Positions 26,443 through 35,315 of a stretch of DNA of 64,000 nucleotides are shown here, piece by piece (positions within the stretch are counted from its first letter, which is position 1; each line of letters begins with the position of its first letter). Source of the stretch: Halobacillus naozhouensis (GTDB taxonomy: Bacteria > Bacillota > Bacilli > Bacillales > Halobacillaceae); assembly GCF_029714185.1 (NCBI RefSeq), contig NZ_CP121671.1, forward strand, positions 1,984,001-2,048,000, written 5' to 3'. The position numbers were made by a program, and so were the translations under genes. Below the pieces are notes generated by a model. That model did not search any database. It had not been told where the DNA came from and saw only the letters and a list, made by a program, of their open reading frames with translations.

Positions 26443-28146
26443 ATGAAACAAAGTCAAATGTTAATTCCTACATTAAAAGAAGTTCCAGCAGATGCTGAAA
26501 TTAAGAGCCATCAGCTTCTCGTACGCGCTGGTTACATACGTCAGATAGCATCAGGTATTTATAGTTTCCTGCCCATCGGCCGTCGCGTATTACGTAAAGT
26601 AGAGGATATCGTTCGTGAAGAAATGGAGAAAATCGGTGCCCATGAAATGATGATGGCGGCCCTGCAGCCTTCAGAATTGTGGAAGGAAAGCGGACGCTGG
26701 TCTACTTACGGACCAGAGCTCATGCGTCTTCATGATCGTCATGAACGAGAATTTGCTTTAGGGGCAACCCATGAGGAAGTGATCACGAGTATCGTTCGCG
26801 ATGAAGTAAAGAGCTATAAGCGCTTGCCGTTGAAAGTGTTTCAAATTCAGAATAAATTCCGTGATGAAAAGCGTCCCCGGTTTGGATTGCTGCGCGGACG
26901 TGAATTCTTAATGAAAGACGCTTATTCATTTAACGAGTCTTTTGAGAGTCTAGATGAAAGCTACAACCAAATGTTCCAGGCTTATTCAGCTATTTTCAAG
27001 CGTCTTGGACTAAACTTTCGCGCGGTCATTGCAGATTCCGGCCAGATGGGTGGAAAGGATACCCATGAATTTATGGTACTTTCAGACGTAGGGGAAGATG
27101 TGATTGCTTATTCAGATACATCTGACTATGCAGCAAATATCGAAATGGCAGAGGTCGTTATGACATATGAAAAATCCCAAGATGCTCCGAAGCAGATGGA
27201 AAAAGTCTCTACACCGGACCAGAAAACGATGCAGGATGTTGCTGATTACCTAGGTCATGGATTAGAAGCTGGCTTAAAATCGATTATGTTTAAGGTGGAT
27301 GATCGTTATGTAATGGTCATCACGCGCGGAGACCATGAAGTGAATGATATTAAATTGAAGAACCTTTACTCAGCAGATATAGTGGAACTCGCCAGTGAAG
27401 AACGTACGAAAGAATTGCTCGGAACCGGTTTTGGCTCCCTGGGCCCTGTTGGCGTTGGGGAAGAAATTGAAGTAGTAGCTGACCATGCTGTAGAAGCTTT
27501 AGTAAATGTGTCCTGTGGTGCAAATGAAGCGGGATACCATTTTGTCAATGTCACTCCTGAAAAAGACTTCAAAGTAAATCAGTATGCTGATCTCCGTTTT
27601 ATTAAAGAAGGTGATCCGTCACCGGATGGACAGGGCCACATTCAATTTGCCCGCGGAATTGAAGTGGGACATGTATTCAAACTGGGTACTTTTTATGCTG
27701 AGAATATGAATGCGAATTATTTGGACGACCAGGGCAAAGCGCAAACGATGGTTATGGGGTCCTATGGAATTGGTGTCTCAAGAACAGTAGCTGCGATTGT
27801 CGAACAGTACAATGACGAGCGTGGCATTACATGGCCAGCCCATATTGCGCCATTCCAAGTGCATCTGCTATCCTTAAACCCTAAAAAAGAAGAGCAAAAA
27901 CAGCTGGCAGACCAATTATATGATCAGCTTAAATCGGCAGGCATCGAAGTTCTTTATGATGATCGTAAAGAGAGAGCCGGCGTAAAATTTGCTGATAGCG
28001 ATCTATTTGGAATTCCACTGCGATTAACGGTAGGAAAACGAGCGGGGGAAGGAATTGTAGAAATGAAAGAGCGTGCAAGTGGAGAACAGTCCGAAGTTGA
28101 TCAATCCGAAGTGCTCTCTACTGTAAGCGAGTGGTTTAGACAGTAG
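26443..28146 (+). CDS. proS: Prolyl-tRNA synthetase
   Basis: Class II aminoacyl-tRNA synthetase, bacterial type with an editing insertion. Motif 2-like FRDEKRPRFGLLRGREFLMKD (quoted part: PRFGLLRGREFLMKD), the INS editing domain at about residues 225-400, motif 3 GSYGIGVSRTVAAI, and a C-terminal anticodon-binding domain (VLYDDRKERAGVKFADSDL). It is 567 residues, normal for the family. ATG 26443 follows GAGGTGG with 6-nt spacing; the GTG at 26434 overlaps that site. Confidence 0.97.
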   Translation: MKQSQMLIPTLKEVPADAEIKSHQLLVRAGYIRQIASGIYSFLPIGRRVLRKVEDIVREEMEKIGAHEMMMAALQPSELWKESGRWSTYGPELMRLHDRHEREFALGATHEEVITSIVRDEVKSYKRLPLKVFQIQNKFRDEKRPRFGLLRGREFLMKDAYSFNESFESLDESYNQMFQAYSAIFKRLGLNFRAVIADSGQMGGKDTHEFMVLSDVGEDVIAYSDTSDYAANIEMAEVVMTYEKSQDAPKQMEKVSTPDQKTMQDVADYLGHGLEAGLKSIMFKVDDRYVMVITRGDHEVNDIKLKNLYSADIVELASEERTKELLGTGFGSLGPVGVGEEIEVVADHAVEALVNVSCGANEAGYHFVNVTPEKDFKVNQYADLRFIKEGDPSPDGQGHIQFARGIEVGHVFKLGTFYAENMNANYLDDQGKAQTMVMGSYGIGVSRTVAAIVEQYNDERGITWPAHIAPFQVHLLSLNPKKEEQKQLADQLYDQLKSAGIEVLYDDRKERAGVKFADSDLFGIPLRLTVGKRAGEGIVEMKERASGEQSEVDQSEVLSTVSEWFRQ

Positions 28147-28225
28147 AATTTTGGATCCTCTTTTCATACATGCTTATGCAGCCGAGATAATATCCATGAA
28201 TACCCGCCAATAGGGAGGAATCATA

Positions 28226-31200
28226 TTGGGTGTAACCAACCAGGAGAAAATGCAATATTTATTGGAGCAAATCCAGTTTCCACAGGATCTGATTGAGCCC
28301 CACTTTACAGACAGTTCACTTGAAAAGCTGGTTGTATTTAAGGCCGAGAAGAAATGGCATTTTTATTTTTCGCTTCCACGCGTACTGCCTGCTTCTGTGT
28401 ACCAACTTTTTATAGGTAAGCTTCAAGCAGCGTTCCGGTCCATTGCTGCGATCGATTGGACGATTAATACGTCAAACTCGTCACTCCCGCCTGAAGCAAT
28501 AAGTGAATACTGGCGTGGGTTTATTCAATCGGTGCCGAATCTGTCTCCAGGGTACAAAGATTTACTTATGGAACAGGACCCTGAAATTAACGGGAATAAG
28601 GTTATGTTAACTTGCAGAAACTTGGCGGAGAGTCATGCAGTAAAAAAGAAACTCGAAACTTCCTTGCAAAGTTTTTGCGGGCAATCCGGCTTACCAGCGC
28701 TCATGCTGTCTACACGGGTAAAGGAAGAACACGAAGAATTGAAAAAGTTCCAGGAAGAACGTCAGAAAGAAGATAAACAACTTGTTCAAAAGGCCGTTAA
28801 GGAACAAGAAGAACGTGCCAAGGATAAGGAAGATACCAAACCAAAAGGTCCAATCGAAATTGGCTATAAAATTCAGGAAGTCTCAGAGCCTATGGAGAAC
28901 ATTGAAGAGGAAGAGCGGCGAAAAATTATCGAAGGATACGTTTTCGACGCTGAAATAAAAGAGTTGCGATCCGGACGTCATTTATTGCTTATCAAAGCAA
29001 CGGATTATACCGATTCATTTTCAATTAAAATGTTCTCACGCGGTGATGATCATGCTGAAATGTTTAAACAAGTAGATAAAGGAATGTGGATTAAAGCAAG
29101 AGGAAGCATCCAGACAGATAACTTCACAAGCGAATTAACGATGATGGCCAATGACATTAACGAGATTGCCCCAAAGCTGCGGAAGGATGAAGGTGCTGAG
29201 GGCGCAAAGCGGATCGAGTTGCATGCCCATACAACGATGAGTCAAATGGATGCGCCAGTCTCCGCTTCTCGGCTGATTGCACAGGCTGCTAACTGGGGTC
29301 ATGAAGCGATAGCCATTACTGATCATGCCGTTGCCCAAGCATATCCAGAAGCACATGCTTCCGGAGAGAAGCACGGTGTGAAAGTTATTTATGGGATGGA
29401 AGCAAATTTAGTTGATGATGGGGTGCCGATCGCATATGAGGAGCAGGACCGCGATCTTGAAACAGATACGTATGTCGTTTTTGACGTAGAAACAACAGGA
29501 CTGTCCGCTGTCTATGACAAAATTATTGAACTTGCTGCTGTGAAGGTGAAAAGCGGAGAAATCATCGACCGTTTCGAATCGTTCGCCAATCCGCATCATC
29601 CGCTTTCTCAAACGACAATTGATCTAACTGGTATTACCGATGATATGGTTAAAGATGCCCCGGAAATCGGTGACGTGTTAAAAGATTTTCATCAGTGGAT
29701 GGCCGATGACATTTTAGTTGCTCATAACGCTAGCTTTGACATGGGGTTTCTTAATGCCGGATTTCAGCTGATCGAATATCCTAAATCTTCAAACCCTGTC
29801 ATTGATACGCTTGAGCTTGCCAGATTTCTTGTGCCAGAGTTGAAGAATCATAGATTAAATACACTTTGTAAGCATTTCGATATCGAATTGACCCAGCACC
29901 ATAGAGCCATTTATGATGCCGAGGCAACTGGTTATTTACTGTGGAAGCTTGTGAAGAAAGCGATCGAACGTGATATAACCAATCATAGTAATCTCAATGA
30001 TTACATGGGTGAAGGAAAGGCCTATCAACGTTCCCGCCCTTCCCACGTCACTTTGCTCGCTGTCAATAGCACAGGATTAAAAAATATGTACCGCATCGTT
30101 TCAGAAGCCCATGTGAATTATTATTATCGTGTCCCGCGTGTCCCAAGGTCCCGTCTAGCCAAGCTCCGCGAAGGGCTGCTCATAGGATCAGGCTGTGATA
30201 AAGGGGAAGTCTTCGAGACGATGATGCAGAAATCGGAAGAAGAAGCAGAGAAAGTGGCGGAGTTCTATGATTTTCTGGAAATCCAGCCGCCTGGAAACTA
30301 TGCTCATTTGATCGAAAAGGACCTTGTGCAGAACAAAGCGCAAATCTATGATATTTTGAAAAAAATCGTCCATATGGGAGAGCGGTTGGGCAAGACGGTT
30401 GCGGCTACAGGCAACACACATTATCTGGAACCCCATGATAAAATGTACCGGCAAATTCTCATTTCCTCTCAAAGTGGAAATCCTCTCAATCGCCAAACAT
30501 TGCCTGACGTTCATTTTAAAACGACCAATGAGATGATAGAGGAGTTCTCCTTTTTGGGGAATGAAGAAGCAGAAAAAGTCGTTGTCACCAACACACACGC
30601 CATCAATGATCGCATTGAAGTGATTAATCCGGTTAAAGATGATTTGTACACACCTAACATTGAAGGTGCTGATCAGGAAATCAGGGACATGTCCTACAAC
30701 AAAGCCAGAAGTCTTTACGGTGATCCCATTCCAGAACTCGTTGAAAAAAGATTAGAAAAAGAGCTTGAGAGTATTATAGGCAATGGTTTTGCGGTTATTT
30801 ACTTAATCTCTCAGAAACTGGTGACTAAGTCACTTGAAGATGGATATTTAGTAGGGTCACGTGGCTCAGTCGGTTCTTCACTCGTTGCCACGATGACGGA
30901 TATTTCTGAAGTTAATCCGCTGCCACCTCATTATGTGTGTCCAAATTGCCAGCATCATGAATTTTTTACAGACGGTTCGATCGGAAGTGGTTTTGACCTC
31001 CCTGAAAAAGATTGCCCTGAATGCGGGACAGCTTATAAAAAAGATGGACAGGATATTCCGTTTGAAACGTTCTTAGGCTTTAAAGGTGATAAAGTTCCCG
31101 ATATTGACTTGAACTTTTCCGGTGAATATCAGCCCCATGCCCACAACTATACAAAAGTGTTGTTTGGTGAGGATAATGTGTATCGTGCCGGTACGATCGG

Positions 31201-32518
31201 TACAATTGCTGAGAAGACGGCATATGGGTATGTGAAAGGTTATGCAGGCGACCATCAACTGCAGTATAAAAATGCTGAAATCGACAGGCTTGTCCAAGGA
31301 TGTACAGGCGTAAAACGAACAACTGGCCAGCACCCAGGGGGAATCATTGTCGTACCGGATGATATGGACATCTTTGATTTTTCGCCGATTCAATTTCCAG
31401 CCGATGATACTAAATCGGAATGGAAGACCACACATTTTGACTTCCATTCGATTCACGATAACTTGCTTAAGCTTGATATTCTTGGCCACGATGATCCGAC
31501 AGTAATTCGTATGCTTCAAGACTTAAGCGGGATTGATCAGAAAGAAATTCCCGTCGATGATCCGGAAGTGATGAAAATCTTCAGTGGTCCAGAGGCATTA
31601 GGAGTAACGGCTGAACAAATCATGTGTAAAACAGGAACGCTCGGGGTTCCTGAATTTGGTACTCGGTTTGTTAGACAGATGCTTGAGGATACCAAGCCTA
31701 AGACATTCGCTGAACTTGTCATTATTTCCGGTCTTTCTCACGGGACGGATGTGTGGCTTGGAAATGCTGAGCAGCTCATCAACGATGGTATCTGTACTCT
31801 GCCTGAGGTAATTGGCTGCCGTGATGATATTATGGTATATCTTATGCACAAAGGACTCGAGCCATCGCTAGCCTTTAAGATTATGGAATTTGTGCGGAAA
31901 GGCCGTGGTCTACAGGACGATTGGATCGAGGAAATGAAAAAGCACGGAGTTCCTGATTGGTATATTGATTCCTGTAAGAAAATAAAGTACATGTTCCCTA
32001 AAGCTCACGCTGCAGCTTATGTGCTGATGGCTGTTCGTATTGCTTACTTTAAAGTCCACTATCCGATTTACTTTTATGCTGCATACTTCACCGTTAGAGC
32101 TGGCGACTTTGAATTGGAGACGATGATTAAAGGCTCCGATGCTATTCGCAAAAGGATTGAAGAAATCCAAGCGAAAGGTTTAGATGCAACACCTAAAGAG
32201 AAAAGTTTAATGACTGTGCTCGAATTGGCACTGGAGATGTGTGAGCGAGGCTATGGCTTTAAGAGTGTTGACTTGTATGAATCAAGTGCGACTGATTTCC
32301 TTGTTGAGGATAACCAGTTAATCCCTCCATTTAATGCCGTGGATGGTTTAGGTACAAATGCTGCAATTAATATTGTTAACGCGAGGAAAGAAGGAGAATT
32401 TCTCTCCAAGCAAGATTTACGTGAACGAAGTCGTATTTCGAAGACGGTCCTGGAGTATTTAGATCAGCAAGGCTGTTTAGCTGGCATGCCAGAAGAGAAT
32501 CAGCTGTCGTTGTTTTAA
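28226..32518 (+). CDS. polC: DNA polymerase III alpha subunit, Gram-positive PolC
   Basis: Replicative polymerase of low-GC Gram-positives, 1430 residues. Order: N-terminal domains, OB fold (about 230-320), PHP domain beginning RIELHAHTTMSQMDAP (about 328) interrupted by a DnaQ-type proofreading exonuclease (FDVETTGLS, about 415-585). Then come a four-Cys zinc site (CPNC...CPECG, about 905-935), catalytic Asp in PDIDLNFSG (about 958) and LDILGHDDP (about 1082), and a C-terminal clamp-binding QLSLF. Start is TTG after AGGGAGGA. No frameshift seen. Confidence 0.98.
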   Translation: MGVTNQEKMQYLLEQIQFPQDLIEPHFTDSSLEKLVVFKAEKKWHFYFSLPRVLPASVYQLFIGKLQAAFRSIAAIDWTINTSNSSLPPEAISEYWRGFIQSVPNLSPGYKDLLMEQDPEINGNKVMLTCRNLAESHAVKKKLETSLQSFCGQSGLPALMLSTRVKEEHEELKKFQEERQKEDKQLVQKAVKEQEERAKDKEDTKPKGPIEIGYKIQEVSEPMENIEEEERRKIIEGYVFDAEIKELRSGRHLLLIKATDYTDSFSIKMFSRGDDHAEMFKQVDKGMWIKARGSIQTDNFTSELTMMANDINEIAPKLRKDEGAEGAKRIELHAHTTMSQMDAPVSASRLIAQAANWGHEAIAITDHAVAQAYPEAHASGEKHGVKVIYGMEANLVDDGVPIAYEEQDRDLETDTYVVFDVETTGLSAVYDKIIELAAVKVKSGEIIDRFESFANPHHPLSQTTIDLTGITDDMVKDAPEIGDVLKDFHQWMADDILVAHNASFDMGFLNAGFQLIEYPKSSNPVIDTLELARFLVPELKNHRLNTLCKHFDIELTQHHRAIYDAEATGYLLWKLVKKAIERDITNHSNLNDYMGEGKAYQRSRPSHVTLLAVNSTGLKNMYRIVSEAHVNYYYRVPRVPRSRLAKLREGLLIGSGCDKGEVFETMMQKSEEEAEKVAEFYDFLEIQPPGNYAHLIEKDLVQNKAQIYDILKKIVHMGERLGKTVAATGNTHYLEPHDKMYRQILISSQSGNPLNRQTLPDVHFKTTNEMIEEFSFLGNEEAEKVVVTNTHAINDRIEVINPVKDDLYTPNIEGADQEIRDMSYNKARSLYGDPIPELVEKRLEKELESIIGNGFAVIYLISQKLVTKSLEDGYLVGSRGSVGSSLVATMTDISEVNPLPPHYVCPNCQHHEFFTDGSIGSGFDLPEKDCPECGTAYKKDGQDIPFETFLGFKGDKVPDIDLNFSGEYQPHAHNYTKVLFGEDNVYRAGTIGTIAEKTAYGYVKGYAGDHQLQYKNAEIDRLVQGCTGVKRTTGQHPGGIIVVPDDMDIFDFSPIQFPADDTKSEWKTTHFDFHSIHDNLLKLDILGHDDPTVIRMLQDLSGIDQKEIPVDDPEVMKIFSGPEALGVTAEQIMCKTGTLGVPEFGTRFVRQMLEDTKPKTFAELVIISGLSHGTDVWLGNAEQLINDGICTLPEVIGCRDDIMVYLMHKGLEPSLAFKIMEFVRKGRGLQDDWIEEMKKHGVPDWYIDSCKKIKYMFPKAHAAAYVLMAVRIAYFKVHYPIYFYAAYFTVRAGDFELETMIKGSDAIRKRIEEIQAKGLDATPKEKSLMTVLELALEMCERGYGFKSVDLYESSATDFLVEDNQLIPPFNAVDGLGTNAAINIVNARKEGEFLSKQDLRERSRISKTVLEYLDQQGCLAGMPEENQLSLF

Positions 32519-32572
32519 CAGACACTCAACTGCATTTATTCAATAGACTGCGGAAATTCCTGCTTTTCTCTG

Positions 32573-32694
32573 TTGTCTAGCTGCAAGGGGCAAACCCTCG
32601 CGACATAAGTCATTCCAATTCTGTGGCAAAAATCAGTCACTCCATGGTTTGACTTATGCTTGTCGGGTCCGAACGCCCCTTTCCGCTTTTCGTG
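32573..32694. repeat. Palindromic intergenic repeat element A
   Basis: About 122 bp. The ends carry TAGCTGCAA and CCGCTTTTCG. AAGGGGC (32585-32591) pairs with GCCCCTT (32675-32681), and an inner stem pairs GACATAAGTCA (32602-32612) with TGACTTATG...GTC (32650-32664). It resembles extended intergenic palindromes known by eye from several Bacillaceae genomes. It directly follows polC and could also serve as its transcription end. No coding potential seen. Confidence 0.7.
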
Positions 32695-32695
32695 T

Positions 32696-32865
32696 GGTTA
32701 GCTGCAACTCCCAGACACTCGAGACATAAGCGATTCACCTACGTGAAGAATAAGCACTTCACTTCGGCCCGCAGGATGCGGGTCAGTTCGACGTTGGCAT
32801 AGGATTTGCCGTTCTTAGTCGAACTTCCTTTAACGTGTCTACCCGGGAGCTTTCGCTTTTCGTTG
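32696..32865. repeat. Palindromic intergenic repeat element B with inserted module
   Basis: Adjacent paralogue of element A: TAGCTGCAA (32698-32706), CTCGAGACATAAG (32718-32730) and terminal TCGCTTTTCG align with A. Its arms differ but still pair: CTCCC/AGACAC (32708-32718) with GTGTCT and GGGAG (32835-32850). Inside lies one 37-bp GTTCGACGTTGGCA module plus its tail (32768-32831). The element ends 1 bp before the -35 of the rimP promoter. Confidence 0.7.
32768..32831. repeat. 37-bp hairpin module plus tail (copy 1)
   Basis: CCCGCA-GGA-TGCGGG is a perfect small hairpin, followed by the constant linker GTTCGACGTTGGCA and a tail ending CTTAGTCGAACTTCCTTT. GTTCGAC (32786-32792) can pair with GTCGAAC (32818-32824), enclosing GGCA/TGCC. 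The same module is repeated in tandem at 48853-49000. Confidence 0.75.
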
Positions 32866-32866
32866 T

Positions 32867-32895
32867 TTGCATAAATGTAGTATCTATGGTATATT
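32867..32895 (+). promoter_or_regulatory. SigA-type promoter of the rimP-nusA-infB operon
   Basis: -35 TTGCAT (32867-32872), 17-bp spacer, -10 TATATT (32890-32895) with an extended TATGG before the -10, the same -10 context as the rpsB promoter. It would give a leader of about 215 nt that contains two hairpins. Confidence 0.75.
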
Positions 32896-32925
32896 TTTAA
32901 CGGTGATAAGAACGATAGAGTCGAG

Positions 32926-32962
32926 CGAAAGAGTGGGGAAACCCACTCTTTCGTTTATATTT
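32926..32962 (+). terminator. First leader hairpin upstream of rimP (candidate attenuator)
   Basis: CGAAAGAGTGGG (32926-32937) pairs perfectly with CCCACTCTTTCG (32942-32953) around a GAAA tetraloop and is followed by TTTATATTT. It lies inside the predicted leader about 25 nt from the transcript start. The weak U-tract fits a factor-dependent terminator such as a NusA-stimulated one; this is inference. Confidence 0.65.
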
Positions 32963-33003
32963 ACGGCTCTCTTTACTTAGAAGACACGTATTTTTGAGCA
33001 AGA

Positions 33004-33038
33004 AAGCCGCTATGAACTCATTCATAGCGGTTTCCTTT
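33004..33038 (+). terminator. Second leader hairpin upstream of rimP
   Basis: AAGCCGCTATGAA (33004-33016) pairs with TTCATAGCGGTTT (33021-33033) around a CTCA loop, with one G-U pair, followed by CCTTTC. With the first hairpin it makes a two-step leader ahead of rimP-nusA. Confidence 0.6.
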
Positions 33039-33116
33039 CGAACGATAATTAGGAAGGTAAAAAGTATAGAATGTCAACGAATCGTCAATAAACAGGAGTA
33101 AAAGGAGGGATTCCAT

Positions 33117-33590
33117 ATGAGTAAAAATGTAACCGAGATTACTGAAGAACTAGTTATTCCCATTGCTGAAGAAATGAATCTTGAACTTGTAGATATCGAA
33201 TTTAAAAAAGAAGGAAAGAATTGGTTTCTGCGTGTCTTTCTTGATAAACCTGAAGGCATTGATATTGAAGAATGCGGTCAAGTATCTGAAATGCTGAGTG
33301 AGAAATTAGATGAAATAGATCCAATTGACATGCCATACTTTTTGGAGGTTTCCTCTCCTGGTGCAGAACGGCCTCTGAAAACGAAAGAAGATTTCATGAG
33401 GCACACAGGTAAGCATATTTATGTGAAGTTATATGAACCTATTGAGAATGAAAAAGAATTTGAAGGTACTTTAGTGCAATTTGAAAATGACACAGCAATG
33501 ATTGAAATACGGGTTAAGTCACGTAAAAAGCAATTAGAGGTACCTTTTGACAAGATTGCCAAAGCGAATTTGGCTGTCACTTTTAACTAA
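33117..33590 (+). CDS. rimP: Ribosome maturation factor RimP
   Basis: RimP assists 30S assembly near S12. The 157-residue protein shows the N-terminal alpha/beta domain with LELVDIEFKKEGKNWFLRVF and GIDIEECGQVS, then the typical PYFLEVSSPGAERPLKTKEDF, and a C-terminal SH3-like barrel. AAAAGGAGGGATTCCAT is a strong ribosome binding site. It is the first gene of the nusA-infB operon, preceded by a leader with two hairpins. Confidence 0.97.
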   Translation: MSKNVTEITEELVIPIAEEMNLELVDIEFKKEGKNWFLRVFLDKPEGIDIEECGQVSEMLSEKLDEIDPIDMPYFLEVSSPGAERPLKTKEDFMRHTGKHIYVKLYEPIENEKEFEGTLVQFENDTAMIEIRVKSRKKQLEVPFDKIAKANLAVTFN

Positions 33591-33604
33591 GGGGGAGAAA
33601 GCTG

Positions 33605-34705
33605 TTGAGTAGTGAACTTTTTGATGCCATGAATTATCTGGAAAAGGAAAAGGGCATTGACAAAAATTTATTGCTGGAAGCGCTCGATGCAGCGTTAATT
33701 TCAGCTTATAAGAAGAATTTTAACTCGGCTACAAACGTTCGTGTTGATATTAATGAAGAAGAGGGAGCAATGAAAGTTTTTGCGAGAAAAACCATTGTTG
33801 AAGAGTCTATGGACCCTCAGCAAGAGATTTCTTTAGAAGAGGCCAAAGATATTGACCCGAATTATGAGCTGGAGGATGTCATTGAAGTAGAAGTGACCCC
33901 GGCTGATTTTGGCAGAATCGCGGCTCAGGCAGCTAAACAAGTTGTTACCCAGCGTGTTCGCGAAGCAGAGCGCGGCATCATCTACGGTGAGTATGTGGAC
34001 CGCGAAGAAGATGTCATGACAGGTATTATTCAACGAAAGGATCCACGGTTCGTTTATGTTAATCTGGGCAAAATTGAAGCCAGACTGCCTGAAGGTGAAC
34101 AGATGCCGACGGAAACGTATGAGGTACATGATCGTTTGAAGGTTTTTGTCACAAAAGTAGAAAATAGCAATAAAGGACCTCATATTTATGTATCCAGAAC
34201 GCATCCTGGCTTGCTGAAACGCTTGTTCGAAATGGAAGTTCCTGAAATATATGATGGAACGGTAGAGGTGAAGTCTGTCGCTCGGGAAGCGGGAGACCGT
34301 TCAAAGATTTCTGTGCATGCGGGTGATCCAGAAGTAGATCCAGTTGGGTCATGTGTCGGCCAGCGCGGCCAGCGTGTTCAAGCCATCGTGAATGAGTTAA
34401 AAGGTGAAAAAATTGATATTGTTCAATGGTCTGAAGATCCAATTGAATATGTATCAAATGCACTTAGCCCATCAAAAGTGGTAGAAGTGCTCGTAGATGA
34501 AGAGGAAAAAGCAACAACGGTCATTGTACCGGATTATCAATTATCTCTGGCGATTGGGAAGCGAGGACAAAATGCTCGGCTCGCAGCTAAATTGACAGGT
34601 TGGAAAATTGATATTAAGAGTGAGAGCGAAGCGGTTGAACAAGGTGTAATAACCGAACAGCCAGCTTCAGATGAAGAAGAAACAGACGAAATCACTGAAG
34701 AATAA
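33605..34705 (+). CDS. nusA: Transcription termination/antitermination protein NusA
   Basis: RNA polymerase-associated factor promoting pausing, termination and rRNA antitermination. Domains: N-terminal polymerase-binding (residues 1-130), S1 (about 135-200), KH1 and KH2 (about 205-345; SCVGQRGQRVQAIVNEL and AIGKRGQNARLAAKLTGW). The short acidic tail replaces the long C-terminal repeats of E. coli NusA, as in Firmicutes. The start is TTG after AAGGGGGAGAAAGC. The upstream leader hairpins make autoregulation plausible. Confidence 0.97.
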   Translation: MSSELFDAMNYLEKEKGIDKNLLLEALDAALISAYKKNFNSATNVRVDINEEEGAMKVFARKTIVEESMDPQQEISLEEAKDIDPNYELEDVIEVEVTPADFGRIAAQAAKQVVTQRVREAERGIIYGEYVDREEDVMTGIIQRKDPRFVYVNLGKIEARLPEGEQMPTETYEVHDRLKVFVTKVENSNKGPHIYVSRTHPGLLKRLFEMEVPEIYDGTVEVKSVAREAGDRSKISVHAGDPEVDPVGSCVGQRGQRVQAIVNELKGEKIDIVQWSEDPIEYVSNALSPSKVVEVLVDEEEKATTVIVPDYQLSLAIGKRGQNARLAAKLTGWKIDIKSESEAVEQGVITEQPASDEEETDEITEE

Positions 34706-34718
34706 GGGGGCGAATCAG

Positions 34719-34997
34719 ATGGCCCAACCTAAACAAAGAAAAATTCCATTGCGTAAATGCGTGGTTACCCAGGAGATGAAGCCAAAGAAGCAACTGATCC
34801 GGGTAGTGCGTAATAAGGATGGAGAAGTATTTGTTGATCAGACAGGAAAGAAAAATGGCCGAGGAGCTTATATTTCAAAAAGCCTTGATGTCATTGATCA
34901 GGCAGAAAAGCAGCAAGTACTGAACCGTCACTTAAACGCCAAGGTAAATGGTGAGATTTACGAAGAATTAAGAGCCATCGTTGAGGTTGAAGACTAA
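34719..34997 (+). CDS. rnpM: RNase P modulator RnpM (YlxR)
   Basis: A 92-residue basic protein with the YlxR signature IPLRKCVVTQEMKPKKQLIRVVR and KKNGRGAYISKS (first motif at residues about 8-29). The family binds RNase P RNA in B. subtilis and was renamed RnpM. ATG 34719 is preferred to the longer in-frame start at 34671 because AAGGGGGCG precedes it and the extra residues would overlap nusA. It touches the ylxQ start. Confidence 0.92.
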   Translation: MAQPKQRKIPLRKCVVTQEMKPKKQLIRVVRNKDGEVFVDQTGKKNGRGAYISKSLDVIDQAEKQQVLNRHLNAKVNGEIYEELRAIVEVED

Positions 34998-35311
34998 TGG
35001 CTGGCTCTTATTTAAATATCATTGGACTGGCTTTAAGGGCGGGGAAGCTTACGCTTGGCGAGGAGCATATTGTAAAAGATATCCAGAAACGCCGGGCGAA
35101 GTTAGTCCTTATTGCCAATGATACGGGAAAACAAACGATGAAGAAGCTTACAGATAAATGTAGCTCTTATCAAATACCCTGCTATGTGGTGGATAATCGT
35201 GAAACTCTTTCACAAGCCATGGGGAAGACAGGGAGAGTCGCGATCGCAGTTCTTGACCAAGGATTTGCGAAAAAGTTGCAATCGCTGCTCGATGAATCTA
35301 TTCGGGGGTGA
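34997..35311 (+). CDS. ylxQ: L7Ae/L30e-family RNA-binding protein YlxQ
   Basis: A 104-residue L7Ae-type protein: LGLALRAGKLTLGEE-like IGLALRAGKLTLGEE near the start, AKLVLIANDTGKQTMKK, and a C-terminal RVAIAVLDQGFAKKL. Members of this family bind kink-turn RNA. The start overlaps the last base of rnpM and the stop is 4 bp before infB. Its exact role in Bacillus is unclear. Confidence 0.93.
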   Translation: MAGSYLNIIGLALRAGKLTLGEEHIVKDIQKRRAKLVLIANDTGKQTMKKLTDKCSSYQIPCYVVDNRETLSQAMGKTGRVAIAVLDQGFAKKLQSLLDESIRG

Positions 35312-35315
35312 AAGA

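Noticed and set aside
31073..31519. Minus-strand ORF of 148 codons inside polC
   Set aside because: It is antisense to the highly conserved catalytic core of PolC; the reading comes from codon bias of the real gene.
35184..35315. 44-codon extension of infB
   Set aside because: The extension overlaps ylxQ in another frame, and a good ribosome binding site precedes ATG 35316.
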